Below are positions 10,245-21,551 of a stretch of 64,000 nt of DNA, piece by piece. Position numbers and translations under genes: made by a program. The DNA lies in NCBI GenBank assembly GCA_016869675.1, contig VGDP01000001.1, positions 144,801 to 208,800 on the forward strand. The letters are read 5' to 3'. Positions within the stretch are counted from its first letter, which is position 1; the number at the start of each line of letters is the position of its first letter. A model generated the notes under the pieces. It had not been told where the DNA came from, did no database searches, and worked only from the letters and a program-made list of their open reading frames with translations. Origin of the DNA: Alphaproteobacteria bacterium. GTDB taxonomy: Bacteria; Pseudomonadota; Alphaproteobacteria; SP197.

Positions 10245-11333
10245 TCAGCCCTTGACGAACATCTGAACGATGTCGTTCCACGTCGCCAGGATCATCAGGC
10301 CGACCACCAGCGCCAAGCCGATTCGCAGGCCGACTTCCTGTGCCTTGGCCCCCAGGGGCCGGCCGCGCAGCGCCTCGACCGCGTAGAAGGCCAGGTGGCC
10401 GCCATCCAACATGGGAATGGGGAACAGGTTGATCAGGCCCAGGTTGATCGACAGCATCGCCATGAACCAGACCATGGTCACGAAGCCGTCCTCGGCGACC
10501 TGGCCCGACAACTGGGCGATGCGCAAGGGCCCGCCCAGATCCTCGGTGCCACGGGTACCGACGATCATCTGGCCCACCGCATCCAGTGTGGTCCAGGTGA
10601 TCGACCAGGTCTCGCTGAACGCGGCCCCGACGGCGCTGAGCGGATCGAGCTGCAGGAGGACCACGGACCCGGAGCGGACGATGCCCAGCTCGCCGATGCG
10701 GTGGACGTTGCCGAAGCGGTCCTCGCGTTCGACCAGACGCGGCGTGACCTGGAGCGCCACCTCGGCGCCGCCGCGCGACACCACCACATCGAGCGGTCGA
10801 TCCGGGTTGAAGCGCACGATGTGCTGAATGTCCTCGAACCGCGTGATCGTCTCGCCGTCCATCGCAACAATGATGTCGCCGCCCAGGATGCCGGCCGCTT
10901 CGGCGGCGCTGCCCGGGTTGACCGTGGTCACCTCGGGCGGCGTGACCCGCTGGCCGAACGTGACGAACAGGATGGCCAGAACCAGGATCGCGAAGATGAA
11001 GTTGGCGACGGGACCCGCGACGGCCACGGCGGCGCGCTGGCCGACCCGCTTCGCCGCGTAGGAATCGCTGGGCGGCGACGCGCCCTCCGGGCCGCTGTGT
11101 TCGCCCAGCATCTTCACGTAGCCGCCCAGCGGCAGGAGGCTGAGTTTCCAGCGCGTGCCGCGGCTGTCGGTCCAGCCGGTCAGACCAGGGCCGAAGCCGA
11201 TCGAAAACACCTCGACGAGCACGCCATTGAGCCGCGCGATCAGGTAGTGGCCGAGCTCGTGGACGAACACGATCACCGAGATGATGACGATGAACGAGAC
11301 GCCGTTGGTCCAGACGAAGTTCAGGATATCCAT
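10245..11333 (-). CDS. rseP: Site-2 protease RseP
   Basis: This inner-membrane zinc metalloprotease cleaves membrane-spanning anti-sigma factors and signal-peptide remnants. The 362-residue protein has HELGH in its first transmembrane helix, a PDZ domain in the middle (around GSAAEAAGILGGD), and the second metal motif NLFPIPMLDGGHL near the C-terminus. The ATG at 11333 is the natural start; the open frame upstream overlaps dxr and is not coding. The gene lies between bamA and dxr, as usual. Confidence 0.96.
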   Translation of the reverse strand: MDILNFVWTNGVSFIVIISVIVFVHELGHYLIARLNGVLVEVFSIGFGPGLTGWTDSRGTRWKLSLLPLGGYVKMLGEHSGPEGASPPSDSYAAKRVGQRAAVAVAGPVANFIFAILVLAILFVTFGQRVTPPEVTTVNPGSAAEAAGILGGDIIVAMDGETITRFEDIQHIVRFNPDRPLDVVVSRGGAEVALQVTPRLVEREDRFGNVHRIGELGIVRSGSVVLLQLDPLSAVGAAFSETWSITWTTLDAVGQMIVGTRGTEDLGGPLRIAQLSGQVAEDGFVTMVWFMAMLSINLGLINLFPIPMLDGGHLAFYAVEALRGRPLGAKAQEVGLRIGLALVVGLMILATWNDIVQMFVKG

Positions 11334-11337
11334 GGGC

Positions 11338-12516
11338 CTACGCCACCGAAGAGTTGCGGGATCGCTGGTCGACGAGCGAGGCAGCCGCGCGCCGTGCGGC
11401 CGCGTCCAGGGTGTCGACGTCCTCAAGCGTCGCGGGTTGTGGATCGGGAACCGTGGCCAGTACGTCGGCCACGACATCGACGATGCCCATGAACCCGATG
11501 CGCCCCTCCAGGAACGCCGCGACCGCGACCTCGTTGGCCGCGTTGAGCAAGGTGGGGGCACCGCGCCCCCGGCGCAAGGCTTCACGCGCCAGGGCCAGGG
11601 CCGGGAACCGCTCGTGGTCGGGCGCCTCGAACGTCAGGCTCGCCACCTTGGCCAGGTTCAGCCGCTCGGACGGTGTCGCGATCCGCTCGGGCCAGCCCAG
11701 GCAATAGGCGATCGGCGTGCGCATGTCCGGCGTGCCGAGCTGCGCCAGGACCGATCCGTCGCGGTACGCCACCAGGCTGTGCACCACCGACTGCGGATGC
11801 ACCACGACGTCGATGCGGCCCTCGTCGAGGACGAACAGGTGGTGCGCCTCGATGACTTCGAGGCCCTTGTTCATCATGGTCGCCGAATCGACCGAGATCT
11901 TGGCGCCCATGGACCAGTTGGGATGGGCCATGGCCTGGGCCGGCGTAACATCGGCCATGGCGGCGCGCTCGGCCGTGCGGAACGGCCCGCCCGACGCGGT
12001 CAGGATGATGCGCTCGATGCCATCGCGCCGCTCCGCGTCGAACACCTGGAAGATGGCGTTGTGCTCGGAATCGACCGGCAGCAACGTCGCCTTGGCCGCC
12101 GCCACCTGGGCCATGAACAGCGCGCCGGCGCACACCAGGCACTCCTTGTTGGCAAGCGCGACGACCGCGCCGCGCCGCACGGCCTCCAGCGTCGGCGCCA
12201 AGCCCGCCGCGCCGACGATCGCGGCCATGACCCAATCGGCCGAGCGCTGGGCCGCTTCGCGCACGGCCGACGGCCCGGCGCCGACGGCGATGCCGGTGCC
12301 TGACAGGCCATCCTCGAGCGCGCGGCGGTGGCGCGCATCGCCGATGGCGGCGAAGCGCGGCTTGAACCGACGCGCCTGTCTGATCAACGCGTCCACCCGA
12401 CTGTTGGCCGTGAGCGCCTCGACCCGGTAGCGGTCCGGCGCGCGCTCGATCAGGTCGAGCGTGCTGCGGCCGACCGAGCCGGTCGAGCCGAGGATCGTCA
12501 CCGCCCGCTGGGTCAT
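11338..12516 (-). CDS. dxr: 1-deoxy-D-xylulose 5-phosphate reductoisomerase
   Basis: It makes 2-C-methylerythritol 4-phosphate with NADPH, the committed step of non-mevalonate isoprenoid synthesis, feeding the neighbouring uppS. The 392-residue protein has the NADPH loop [16 protein letters not shown], the metal and substrate motif [13 protein letters not shown], the flexible loop [11 protein letters not shown] and the signature [13 protein letters not shown]. The ATG at 12516 overlaps the cdsA stop by four bases. Confidence 0.97.
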   Translation of the reverse strand: MTQRAVTILGSTGSVGRSTLDLIERAPDRYRVEALTANSRVDALIRQARRFKPRFAAIGDARHRRALEDGLSGTGIAVGAGPSAVREAAQRSADWVMAAIVGAAGLAPTLEAVRRGAVVALANKECLVCAGALFMAQVAAAKATLLPVDSEHNAIFQVFDAERRDGIERIILTASGGPFRTAERAAMADVTPAQAMAHPNWSMGAKISVDSATMMNKGLEVIEAHHLFVLDEGRIDVVVHPQSVVHSLVAYRDGSVLAQLGTPDMRTPIAYCLGWPERIATPSERLNLAKVASLTFEAPDHERFPALALAREALRRGRGAPTLLNAANEVAVAAFLEGRIGFMGIVDVVADVLATVPDPQPATLEDVDTLDAAARRAAASLVDQRSRNSSVA

Positions 12517-13319
12517 GCCGGGGGCCTCAGGAGCCAGGCTTCGTCGCCGCCCGACGCCATGACCACCGCGAGCAGCGGCGCCGTCGCCAGAAGGCTGTCG
12601 AGCCGGTCGAACAGGCCGCCGTGACCGGGGATGAGGTGGCCACTGTCCTTGCGGTTGAAACGCCGCTTGATGACCGATTCCAGGAGATCGCCGGCCTGCG
12701 CGGCCAGGCTCAGCACCACGGCGAGCCCGACCACCGCCACCATGCCCGCCGCGGCGAGACCGAGACCCGCGCCGGCCAGCGCGACGGCCGCGGCGGCCAG
12801 CAGGCCGCCGGCCGCGCCGGCCCAGGTCTTGCCCGGGCTCCAGGTCGGCGCGAGCCGAGGCCCGCCCATGGCGTGGCCCAGGACGAAGGCGCCGGTGTCG
12901 GTTGCCCACACCACGGCGAACAGCGCGAGCACGACGAGCCAGCCGTCGTCGGGCCGGGCCCGCAGGGCCAGCATGGCCACCATGGCGAGCCCCACGTAGA
13001 CCACGCCAAAGGCACCCCAGCCCCGCGCGACGACGAAGCCGACCGCCGCCGCTCCCAGCACCACGACCAGGCCGACCGCCGGACCGAACGCGACGGTCGC
13101 GGCCCACGCGCCACCGAGCCCGGCCAGCCCGGGCCAGGCGGAAACACCCGTGAGCGAGCCGCATTCCCATGCCAGACCGAGCGCCACCCCGAGCACGACT
13201 AGCGCGAACGCCCACCCGCCGGCCACGGCGGCCACCAAGGCAAGGGGGATCAGGACCGCCGCCGAGATCAGCCGCGCGACCAGGAGATCGGGACGACGTT
13301 CAGCCGCTGGATGCGCCAT
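12513..13319 (-). CDS. cdsA: Phosphatidate cytidylyltransferase
   Basis: This integral membrane enzyme makes CDP-diacylglycerol for phospholipid synthesis. The 268-residue protein is almost entirely hydrophobic helices and carries the family signature in its last third, with [18 protein letters not shown] followed by the DRLDS metal-binding segment. It overlaps uppS by 20 bases and dxr by four, so all three are probably translated from one message. Confidence 0.95.
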   Translation of the reverse strand: MAHPAAERRPDLLVARLISAAVLIPLALVAAVAGGWAFALVVLGVALGLAWECGSLTGVSAWPGLAGLGGAWAATVAFGPAVGLVVVLGAAAVGFVVARGWGAFGVVYVGLAMVAMLALRARPDDGWLVVLALFAVVWATDTGAFVLGHAMGGPRLAPTWSPGKTWAGAAGGLLAAAAVALAGAGLGLAAAGMVAVVGLAVVLSLAAQAGDLLESVIKRRFNRKDSGHLIPGHGGLFDRLDSLLATAPLLAVVMASGGDEAWLLRPPA

Positions 13320-14034
13320 AACGTCGCTCGCGGCGCTGGAACGCGACGACCGCGTTCTCCAGGTCCGCCTTCTCGAAGTCGGGCCAAAGCGTCGGCAGGT
13401 ACACCAGTTCCGTGTAGGCCGACTGCCACAGCAGGAAGTTGCTGAGCCGCTGTTCGCCGCTGGTCCGGATCAAGAGATCGGGGTCGGGCATCTCGGAGGT
13501 ATCGAGGTAGCGGCCGAACATCGCCTCGTCCACGTCCTCTGGCACCAGCGCGCCGGTTGCAACGTCGCGCGCCAGCCGTCGCACCGCGCGCACGATCTCC
13601 TGGCGCGAGCCGTAGTTGAGCGCGATGGTGAGCGTGATGGCCTGGTTGGCGTCGGTGGTCCGTTCGGCCTCGTCGATCAGCGATCGGATGTCGCGCGACA
13701 GGCGGTTGCGATCACCGATGAAGCGCACGCGCACGCCCTGGCGCGACAGCTCCCCGATCTCGGCGCGCAAGTAAAGGCGAAGGAGGCCCATCAGGTCGTC
13801 GATCTCGCGTTCCGGGCGCTTCCAGTTCTCCGACGAGAACGCGAAGATCGTCAGGTACTCGATGCCGAGCTCCAGGCCGCTGACCACCGTGCGCCGCACC
13901 GCCTCGGCACCCTGACGGTGGCCAGCGATGCGGGGCAGACCGCGCGCCCGCGCCCAGCGGCCGTTGCCGTCCATGATGATCGCCACGTGGCGCGGCACAC
14001 GCGCCTCGACACGTTGGGTCTGAGCGGCTGTCAT
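13300..14034 (-). CDS. uppS: Undecaprenyl diphosphate synthase
   Basis: This cis-prenyltransferase makes the C55 lipid carrier for peptidoglycan and O-antigen. The 244-residue protein has the catalytic P-loop [15 protein letters not shown], the FSSENW segment and the diphosphate-binding C-terminal motif [19 protein letters not shown]. It begins four bases after the frr stop and overlaps cdsA. Confidence 0.97.
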   Translation of the reverse strand: MTAAQTQRVEARVPRHVAIIMDGNGRWARARGLPRIAGHRQGAEAVRRTVVSGLELGIEYLTIFAFSSENWKRPEREIDDLMGLLRLYLRAEIGELSRQGVRVRFIGDRNRLSRDIRSLIDEAERTTDANQAITLTIALNYGSRQEIVRAVRRLARDVATGALVPEDVDEAMFGRYLDTSEMPDPDLLIRTSGEQRLSNFLLWQSAYTELVYLPTLWPDFEKADLENAVVAFQRRERRYGASSG

Positions 14035-14038
14035 GAGA

Positions 14039-14596
14039 TCAGACGTGGGCGATCTCCGCCTGCTTACGGGCCACGAGATCGTCGATCGCCTTGACGTGGG
14101 TATCCGTCAGGGTCTGGATCTCGTCGGACCACAGCGTCTGGTCGTCCTCGGACAATTCGCCGTCCTTGAGCATGCGCTTGAGCATTTCCATGCCGTCGCG
14201 CCGCACGTTGCGCACGGCGACGCGCGCCTGCTCGCCGTACTTGGAGGCGACCTTGGTCAGTTCGGCGCGGCGTTCGGCATCGAGGTGCGGGATGGGCACG
14301 CGCACGAGCTGGCCATCGGACGCCGGGTTCAGGCCGAGCCCGGCGTTGCGGATGGCGTTCTCGACCGCCTTGACGTTGGCCTTGTCCCAAACCTGGACCG
14401 AGATCAGGCGCGGCTCGGGCACGTTGATCGTCCCCACCTGGTTGAGCGGCATCTCGGCACCGTAGGCCGGAACCATGACGGGTTCGAGCAGCGAGACCGA
14501 CGCCCGCCCGGTGCGCAGCCCGGCGAACTCCTTGCGCAGCGCCTCAAGCGCCCCGTCCATGCGCTTCTGGATGTCGTCGATATCCGGTTCAGCCAT
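14039..14596 (-). CDS. frr: Ribosome recycling factor
   Basis: RRF splits the post-termination ribosome together with EF-G. The 185-residue protein matches the family in length and has the conserved helical segment [20 protein letters not shown] and the C-terminal helix typical of RRF. The ATG at 14596 is chosen over an upstream in-frame codon because it gives the normal N-terminus and overlaps the pyrH stop by eight bases. Confidence 0.96.
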   Translation of the reverse strand: MAEPDIDDIQKRMDGALEALRKEFAGLRTGRASVSLLEPVMVPAYGAEMPLNQVGTINVPEPRLISVQVWDKANVKAVENAIRNAGLGLNPASDGQLVRVPIPHLDAERRAELTKVASKYGEQARVAVRNVRRDGMEMLKRMLKDGELSEDDQTLWSDEIQTLTDTHVKAIDDLVARKQAEIAHV

Positions 14597-15326
14597 GCGC
14601 GACCTCCTGGCCGATGAGGGTGAACGTCCCCTCGCCGCGCAGCACACGGCCGAGTTCGCCCTGGCGGCGCAGCGAAAACACCATGATCGGCAGGCCGTTC
14701 TCGCGGGCGAGCTGGATCGCCGGCGCGTCCATCACGTTCAGGTCGCGGTCCAGCACGTCCTTGTAGGCGAGCCGGTCGTAGCGCACCGCGTCCTTGACCC
14801 GGCGCGGGTCGGCCGAATAGACCCCGTCCACCGTGTGCGTGCCCTTGATCAGCAGGTCGCAGCCCATCTCGACGGCGCGCAGCGCGGCTGCCGTGTCGGT
14901 GGTGAAGAACGGGTTGCCGGTGCCGGCGGCGAAGATGACGATGCGGCCCTTCTCCATGTGGCGCATGGCCCGACGGCGGATGTAGGGCTCGCACACCGAC
15001 TGCATCGGGATCGCCGAGAGGACGCGCGTCGGCCGGTCGATCTTCTCCAGCGCGTTCTGCAGGGCCAGCGCGTTGATCACGGTGGCCAACATGCCCATGT
15101 AATCGGCCCCGGCCCGCTCCATGCCCGCCGCGGCACCCGCCACGCCCCGGTAGATGTTGCCGCCACCGACCACGAGGCAGATCTGGACACCGAGCCCGTG
15201 CGCCACGGCGATTTCACCGGCGATGCGCCCCACGGTCGTGGCGTCGAGCCCGTAGGCCTCGTCGCCCATGAGGGCCTCGCCCGAGACCTTCAGGAGGACG
15301 CGACAATACCGGACCGGTTCGGTCAT
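14589..15326 (-). CDS. pyrH: Uridylate kinase
   Basis: It phosphorylates UMP to UDP; the bacterial hexameric enzyme belongs to the amino acid kinase family. The 245-residue protein has [22 protein letters not shown] and the nucleotide motif [17 protein letters not shown]. The ATG at 15326 is supported by the conserved start of the fold. A 112-base gap separates it from tsf; I see no clear promoter or terminator there. Confidence 0.97.
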   Translation of the reverse strand: MTEPVRYCRVLLKVSGEALMGDEAYGLDATTVGRIAGEIAVAHGLGVQICLVVGGGNIYRGVAGAAAGMERAGADYMGMLATVINALALQNALEKIDRPTRVLSAIPMQSVCEPYIRRRAMRHMEKGRIVIFAAGTGNPFFTTDTAAALRAVEMGCDLLIKGTHTVDGVYSADPRRVKDAVRYDRLAYKDVLDRDLNVMDAPAIQLARENGLPIMVFSLRRQGELGRVLRGEGTFTLIGQEVAHG

Positions 15327-15438
15327 GACGCTCCCGTGGCAAGCGGTGACTGCGCCGCCGCGCGGCGCGCGCCCGCGCGCACCAAGCAGGCGCGGAGCAT
15401 ATACGAAACCCCGCGCACTGACACCCTTTGGGCGGCGC

Positions 15439-16359
15439 TCAGTGGCTGAGCTGAGCGACCTCGGCGGCGAAGTCGCTCTCGCCCTTCTCGATGCCCTCGC
15501 CCACCGCGAAGCGCGCGAAAGCGGCCACCTTGACCGGCTGGCCATGGTCCTTGCCGGCCTTCTCGATGACCTGGCCGACACGACTCTCGCCATCGACCAC
15601 GAACACCTGCTCGGTCAGGACCACGTCCTGGTAGAACTTACGAAGCCGCCCTTCGACCATCTTGGCGATGACGGCCTCGGGCTTGCCCGATTCCTTCGCC
15701 TGGTCGGTCAGCAGACGGCGCTCGCGCTCGACCGAGGCGGGATCGAGGTCGGCCACCGCCACGCTCTCGGGCTTGGCGGCCGCCACGTGCATGGCGAGCT
15801 GCTTCCCCAGCGCCTGCAACGGTTCGGCCGCGGCGGCCGATTCCAGAGCGACCAAGACGCCGATGCGGCCCAGTCCCGGCACGACCGGCATGTGCACGTA
15901 GCTGGCGACGACACCCTTGGCCACACTCAGCGCCGCCGTTCGGCGCACCGCGATGTTCTCGCCGATCGAGGCGACCAGTTCGGTCGTCGCCTCGTCCACG
16001 GTCTTGCCATTGGCCATGCGCGCGGCCTTGAGTGCCGCGAGATCGCCACCGATACCCAGAGCGAGGCGCGCCACCGCGCCAGCGAAGGCCTGGAACTGCT
16101 CGTTACGGGCGACGAAGTCGGTCTCGCAGTTGACTTCGACCAGGGCGCCGCGCGCGCCCTCGACGACTACGGCGACGACACCCTCGGCGGCGACCCGGCT
16201 CGCCTTCTTGGCGGCCGACGCCAGCCCCTTCTTGCGCAGCCAATCGACCGCGCCTTCCAGGTCGCCGGCGGTCTCCGACAGCGCCTTCTTGCAATCCATC
16301 ATGCCCGCGCCGGTCTTGTCGCGCAGCTCCTTGACCAGAGCCGCCGTGATCTCGGCCAT
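15439..16359 (-). CDS. tsf: Elongation factor Ts
   Basis: EF-Ts is the nucleotide exchange factor for EF-Tu. The 306-residue protein has the N-terminal UBA-like domain with [16 protein letters not shown], the core signature [11 protein letters not shown], and the C-terminal dimerisation module. It follows rpsB after 43 bases, as in most bacteria, and the two are expected to share a transcript. Confidence 0.97.
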   Translation of the reverse strand: MAEITAALVKELRDKTGAGMMDCKKALSETAGDLEGAVDWLRKKGLASAAKKASRVAAEGVVAVVVEGARGALVEVNCETDFVARNEQFQAFAGAVARLALGIGGDLAALKAARMANGKTVDEATTELVASIGENIAVRRTAALSVAKGVVASYVHMPVVPGLGRIGVLVALESAAAAEPLQALGKQLAMHVAAAKPESVAVADLDPASVERERRLLTDQAKESGKPEAVIAKMVEGRLRKFYQDVVLTEQVFVVDGESRVGQVIEKAGKDHGQPVKVAAFARFAVGEGIEKGESDFAAEVAQLSH

Positions 16360-16402
16360 GTCCGTCGCTCCTTCGCCTCAACGTGCCGTCAGTGGTGCCG
16401 CG

Positions 16403-17185
16403 TCAGGACGCGGGCTGGGCCGCCTCGCCGCCGTCGGCCGGCAGAACCTCGATCGGCGTTTCCACGCTCTCGCCGATGTCCTCGCCGCGCGCGACCATCT
16501 CCTGCGAGATGCCGTCGAGGATGGCGTCGGCCGCCAGCTCGCAGTAGAGGCTGATCGCCCGGATGGCGTCGTCGTTGCCGGGCACGGGCATGGCGATGCC
16601 GTCAGGGTCCGAGTTGCTGTCGACCACCGCGACCACCGGAATGCCCAGCTTGCGGGCCTCGGCGATGGCGATCGATTCCTTGTTCGTGTCGATGACGAAC
16701 AGCAGATCGGGCAGGCCGCCCATTTCCTTGATGCCGCCGAGCCCGCGGTCGAGCTTGTCGCGCTCACGCGTGAGCTGTAGCACTTCCTTCTTGGTCAGGC
16801 CCGAGGTGTCCTCCTGCAGGCGCCGGTCAAGCTCGCGCAGGCGGTTGATCGAGTGGGACACGGTCTTCCAATTGGTCAGCATGCCGCCGAGCCAACGATG
16901 GTTGACGAAATACTGGCCGCACCGGGCCGCCGCCTGAGCGACGATGTCCACCGCCTGGCGCTTGGTGCCGACGAACAGCACGCGGCCACCGCCGGACACG
17001 ACGCTGCGCATGGCCTCGAGCGCCCGGCCGAGCATCGGCGCGGTCTGCTGCAGGTCGATGATGTGGACGTTGTTGCGCACGCCATACAGGAACGGCGCCA
17101 TCTTGGGGTTCCAACGCCGCGTCTGGTGGCCGAAATGGACGCCGGCCTCCAGGAGCTGGCGCATGGTGAACACGGGCATCGCCAT
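16403..17185 (-). CDS. rpsB: 30S ribosomal protein S2
   Basis: S2 is a late-assembling protein of the small subunit. The 260-residue protein has the family motifs [19 protein letters not shown], the [15 protein letters not shown] segment, and the coiled-coil region RELDRRLQ. It is first in an rpsB-tsf unit, and the 162-base region upstream holds the only candidate promoter I mark in this block. Confidence 0.97.
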   Translation of the reverse strand: MAMPVFTMRQLLEAGVHFGHQTRRWNPKMAPFLYGVRNNVHIIDLQQTAPMLGRALEAMRSVVSGGGRVLFVGTKRQAVDIVAQAAARCGQYFVNHRWLGGMLTNWKTVSHSINRLRELDRRLQEDTSGLTKKEVLQLTRERDKLDRGLGGIKEMGGLPDLLFVIDTNKESIAIAEARKLGIPVVAVVDSNSDPDGIAMPVPGNDDAIRAISLYCELAADAILDGISQEMVARGEDIGESVETPIEVLPADGGEAAQPAS

Positions 17186-17311
17186 GGTGTCTGTTCTCCG
17201 GTTGTTCCTCCGCGGACGTGTGGCCCGGACGAATGGTCGGGCACCGGAACGACCGAGCGGCCAGGGCCGGAAGGTCGCGTTGTCCGCGTGCGTGGTTATG
17301 TTGCGCGGTGC

Positions 17312-17340
17312 TTTTAGACCGATCGGGGGGCCGAGCGCAA
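17312..17340 (-). promoter_or_regulatory. Candidate promoter for rpsB-tsf
   Basis: In the gap between dnaE and rpsB the minus strand has TTGCGC, a 17-base spacer and CTAAAA, which is a loose sigma-70-like pair with correct spacing. The hexamers match the consensus only partly. A promoter is expected here because rpsB starts a conserved ribosomal unit behind a long gene, but the exact site is a guess. Confidence 0.25.
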
Positions 17341-17347
17341 GGCCACG

Positions 17348-20300
17348 CTAGGCGGCCATCGCGCCCGTCGCCAGATGGACACCCCGGACCTCGTTCAGCC
17401 GGCTGAGCAACCCCGGGGTCAAGGCGAAGCCACCCGAGAGCGTAACGACGACCTCCTGGTCGTCGCGATAGCGCAGCCGCAGGTGCACCCGGCCCCGGCC
17501 GCCACGTGCCCCGCCCAGGACCGCCTTGACGCCCTCGAGCGCCCGACCGTCATCGAGGCCCAGCATAAGGGCCGGCATCGGCGCGATCATACCGTCGAGC
17601 GCCTCGATGGTACGCACCGCCAGCTTCACCGTCTCGCCGTCGCGCCGGGCCTCGACGGTCAGCAGCACCGGCTCGCCGGCGTCCAGCAGGGCGCGGCCCG
17701 CCGCCAGGGCGTCGCTGAACATGACCACCTCGTAGGTGCCGCCGGTATCGCTGAGCCGGACGAAGGCGAAGCGCCGCCCCTGATTGCCGGTCCGCTCGCG
17801 CCGGGCCAGCGGCACGCCGGCCATGCGGAACTCGGGCGCCGACCCGGCCGTGACCCGCGCCTCGACCGCGGCGGACGCGACCACGTCCATGGCCTCCAGC
17901 GCCGCAGCGTAGGCCGCCAGGGGGTGGGACGACAGGTAGAAGCCGATCGCCTCGTACTCGTGGCGCAGCCGCTCGACGGGCGACCACGGGGTCGTGTCGG
18001 GCAACTGCAAGGGGGCCGGCGCGGCGGCCGCGACGTCGCCGAACAGTCCTACCTGGCCCGCGTCGCGCTCGCGCGTGGCGGCGACGGCGCGGGCGACGAT
18101 GGGTTCGACGGCGGCGAGCGCGCGGACCCGATCGGGCTCCAGCCCGTCGAAGGCGCCGGCCTTGGCCAAGCCTTCGAGCTGGCGCTTGTTGATCTGGCGC
18201 GAACCGACGCGGTCGGCGAAATCCTCCAGGTCGGCGAAGGGCTTGCTCCCGCGCCACGCGACCAGGCCTTCCATGGCCTGCAGACCGACGCCCCGGATGG
18301 CGGCCAGGGCGTAACGGATGGCGCCGGGGCCATCGGGTCCTTCGGGCTCGACGACGAAGTTCGCCTCCGAGCGGTTGACGTCCGGCGGCAGCAGGCGGAC
18401 GCCCAGGCGCGCCGATTCCTCCCGGAACTGGTTCAGCCGGTCGGTGTTGCCCAGCTCGAAGCTCATGGACGCCGCCAGGAACTCGACCGGGTGGTTGGCC
18501 TTCAGGTAGGCGGTCTGGTAGGCGACCATGGCGTAGGCGGCCGCGTGGCTCTTGTTGAAGCCGTAGTCGGCGAACCGGGCGACCAGATCGAAGACGTGCA
18601 CGGCCTGCGCCTTGGCCACGCCGCGCGCCACGGCGCCGTCGATGAAGACCTCGCGCTGCGCCTCCATCTCCGCCTTGATCTTCTTGCCCATGGCGCGGCG
18701 CAGCAGGTCGGCCGCGCCCAGGTTGTAGCCGGCCAGGATCTGGGCGATCTGCATCACCTGTTCCTGGTAGACGATCACCCCGTAGGTCTCCCTTAGCACG
18801 GGCTGGAGCTGCGGCAGGATATAGTCCGGCTTCTCGGCGCCGTGCTTGCACGCGATGAAGCGCGGGATGTTGTCCATCGGCCCGGGCCGGTAGAGGGCGA
18901 CGAGGGCCACGATGTCGGCGAAGGCGTCGGGGCGCAGCCGGCGCAGCACGTCGCGCATGCCCGGACCTTCGAGCTGGAACACCCCCATGGTCTCGCCGCG
19001 CCCGAGCATGTCGTAGGTCGCGCGGTCATCCAGCGGCAGATGCGCCAGGTCGAGCCGCACGCCGCGCCGCTCCAGCAGCAGCGTCGCGCGTGCCAGGACC
19101 GAGAGCGTCTTCAGGCCCAGGAAGTCGAACTTGACCAGCCCGGCCTTCTCCACATCCTTCATGTGGAACTGGGTGACCGGCATGGACGAGCGCGGATCGC
19201 GGTAGAGCGGCACCAGTTCGTCGAGCGCGCGATCGCCGATCACTACGCCCGCCGCGTGGGTCGAGGCGTGCCGGTGCAGGCCTTCCAGCTTGAGCGCGAT
19301 GTCGAGCAGGCGTGCCACCTGCGGGTCGGTGTCGCGCGCCTCCTGAAGCTGCGGCTCGCCCTCGATGGCCTTGGCCAGCGTCATTGGGTGCGCCGGGTTG
19401 TACGGCACCAGCTTGCACAGCCGGTCGACCTGGCCGGACGGCATCTCGAGCACGCGGCCGACGTCGCGCAACGCGGCGCGCGCCTGCAGCGTGCCGAACG
19501 TGATGATCTGCGCCACCCGGTCGCGGCCATAGCGCTCGCACACGTAGCGGATGACCTCATCCCGGCGTTCCTGGCAGAAGTCGATGTCGAAGTCCGGCAT
19601 GGAGACGCGTTCGGGGTTGAGGAAGCGCTCGAACAGCAGCCCGTGGGCGAGCGGATCGAGATCGGTGATGGTCATCGCCCAGGCGACGACCGAGCCGGCG
19701 CCCGAGCCGCGCCCGGGACCGACGGGAATGCCCTCGCGCTTCGCCCACTGGACGAAGTCGGCGACGATCAGGAAGTAGCCCGGGAACTTCATCGCCTCGA
19801 TGACGCCGAGCTCGTAGTCCAGGCGCTGGCGATAGGGTTCGGCCGCGGCAGCACGCGCCGGCTCGTCCATGGCGGGCGCAACCACGGCCTCGGCCAGGCG
19901 ATGCTCGAGCCCCTCGCGCGCCTGCCGGCGCAACTCCTCCGCCTCGGTCACACCTTCCGCCGTGGGGTAGCGAGGCAGGATCGGCGCGCGCTTGGGCGCC
20001 ATCACCGCGCAGCGCCGGGCAATGACCAGGGTGTTCGCGATCGCCTCGGGCACGTCGGCGAACAGCTCGGCCATCGCCGCCGCGGACTTGAAGTGATGCT
20101 CGGGCGTCAGCCGGCGCCGCCCAGTCCGCCCCACGGTCTCGCCATCGGCGATGCACAGAAGCGCGTCGTGCGCCTCGAACATGGCGCGGTCGGCGAAATG
20201 CACGTCGTTGGTCGCGACCAGCGGCAGTCCCTGCCGGTCCGCCAGGTCCAGCAATTGCGGCTCGACCCGGTCCTCGGCCTCGACGCCATGGCGCTGGAGC

Positions 20301-20818
20301 TCGACATAGAGCCGGCCCGGAAAGAGCGCCATCAGGCGCGCTAGGAGCTGCGCCGCCGCCGGCCCTTGCCCCTCGTCGAGCAGGCGATCGAGCGGCCCGA
20401 TGGGCCCGCCGGTCAGGGCGATCAGGCCCTCGCCGTGACGCTCCAGGGCCTGCCAGGAGACACGGGGCGATTCGCCCGCCGGCGTCTCCAGGTACGCCAG
20501 GCTGACCAGCTTCGAGAGGTTAGCGTAGCCCCGTTCGTCCTGGGCCAGAAGAGGCAGGTACGCGGGCCGCCGGCGCGGCCCAGCACGTTCCTCGCCGTCG
20601 GCCACGGTCAGCGCGCAGCCGATGATGGGCTGCACACCCACCGCCGCCAGCGCCGAGGAGAATTCCAGCGCGCCGAATAGATTGCCGGTGTCGGTCATGG
20701 CCACGGCGGGCATGGCGTCGGCGACGCACAGCCGTGCCAGATCGGCGATCTTCAACGCGCCCTCGGACAGCGAGAACGGCGTGTGGACGCGCAGGTGGAC
20801 GAAGGGCGCGTGGCTCAT
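17348..20818 (-). CDS. dnaE: DNA polymerase III subunit alpha
   Basis: This is the replicative C-family DNA polymerase. The 1156-residue protein has an N-terminal PHP domain (FVHLRVHTPFSLSEGALK), the palm with catalytic aspartates in MPDFDIDFCQERRDEV, fingers with GPGRGSGAGSVVAWAM, a helix-hairpin-helix region (about residues 820-890) and a C-terminal OB fold. The ATG at 20818 matches the family start. It lies 52 bases downstream of lolD, and this lolC-lolD-dnaE order is widely conserved in alphaproteobacteria. The stop is TAG. Confidence 0.97.
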   Translation of the reverse strand: MSHAPFVHLRVHTPFSLSEGALKIADLARLCVADAMPAVAMTDTGNLFGALEFSSALAAVGVQPIIGCALTVADGEERAGPRRRPAYLPLLAQDERGYANLSKLVSLAYLETPAGESPRVSWQALERHGEGLIALTGGPIGPLDRLLDEGQGPAAAQLLARLMALFPGRLYVELQRHGVEAEDRVEPQLLDLADRQGLPLVATNDVHFADRAMFEAHDALLCIADGETVGRTGRRRLTPEHHFKSAAAMAELFADVPEAIANTLVIARRCAVMAPKRAPILPRYPTAEGVTEAEELRRQAREGLEHRLAEAVVAPAMDEPARAAAAEPYRQRLDYELGVIEAMKFPGYFLIVADFVQWAKREGIPVGPGRGSGAGSVVAWAMTITDLDPLAHGLLFERFLNPERVSMPDFDIDFCQERRDEVIRYVCERYGRDRVAQIITFGTLQARAALRDVGRVLEMPSGQVDRLCKLVPYNPAHPMTLAKAIEGEPQLQEARDTDPQVARLLDIALKLEGLHRHASTHAAGVVIGDRALDELVPLYRDPRSSMPVTQFHMKDVEKAGLVKFDFLGLKTLSVLARATLLLERRGVRLDLAHLPLDDRATYDMLGRGETMGVFQLEGPGMRDVLRRLRPDAFADIVALVALYRPGPMDNIPRFIACKHGAEKPDYILPQLQPVLRETYGVIVYQEQVMQIAQILAGYNLGAADLLRRAMGKKIKAEMEAQREVFIDGAVARGVAKAQAVHVFDLVARFADYGFNKSHAAAYAMVAYQTAYLKANHPVEFLAASMSFELGNTDRLNQFREESARLGVRLLPPDVNRSEANFVVEPEGPDGPGAIRYALAAIRGVGLQAMEGLVAWRGSKPFADLEDFADRVGSRQINKRQLEGLAKAGAFDGLEPDRVRALAAVEPIVARAVAATRERDAGQVGLFGDVAAAAPAPLQLPDTTPWSPVERLRHEYEAIGFYLSSHPLAAYAAALEAMDVVASAAVEARVTAGSAPEFRMAGVPLARRERTGNQGRRFAFVRLSDTGGTYEVVMFSDALAAGRALLDAGEPVLLTVEARRDGETVKLAVRTIEALDGMIAPMPALMLGLDDGRALEGVKAVLGGARGGRGRVHLRLRYRDDQEVVVTLSGGFALTPGLLSRLNEVRGVHLATGAMAA

Positions 20819-20870
20819 GGCGTCGCCACGATTCCACGAGTCGCGGCGCATGTCGCGGGCGAAGGGCCGC

Positions 20871-21543
<673 letters not shown>

Positions 21544-21551
<8 letters not shown>

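Noticed and set aside
9588-11492. 634-codon rightward open frame opposite bamA and rseP
   Set aside because: Same shadow composition; the leftward genes carry complete signatures.
17186-17311. Structured leader RNA or riboswitch before rpsB
   Set aside because: Some GC-rich pairing is possible, but I see no motif that separates it from background in such GC-rich DNA.
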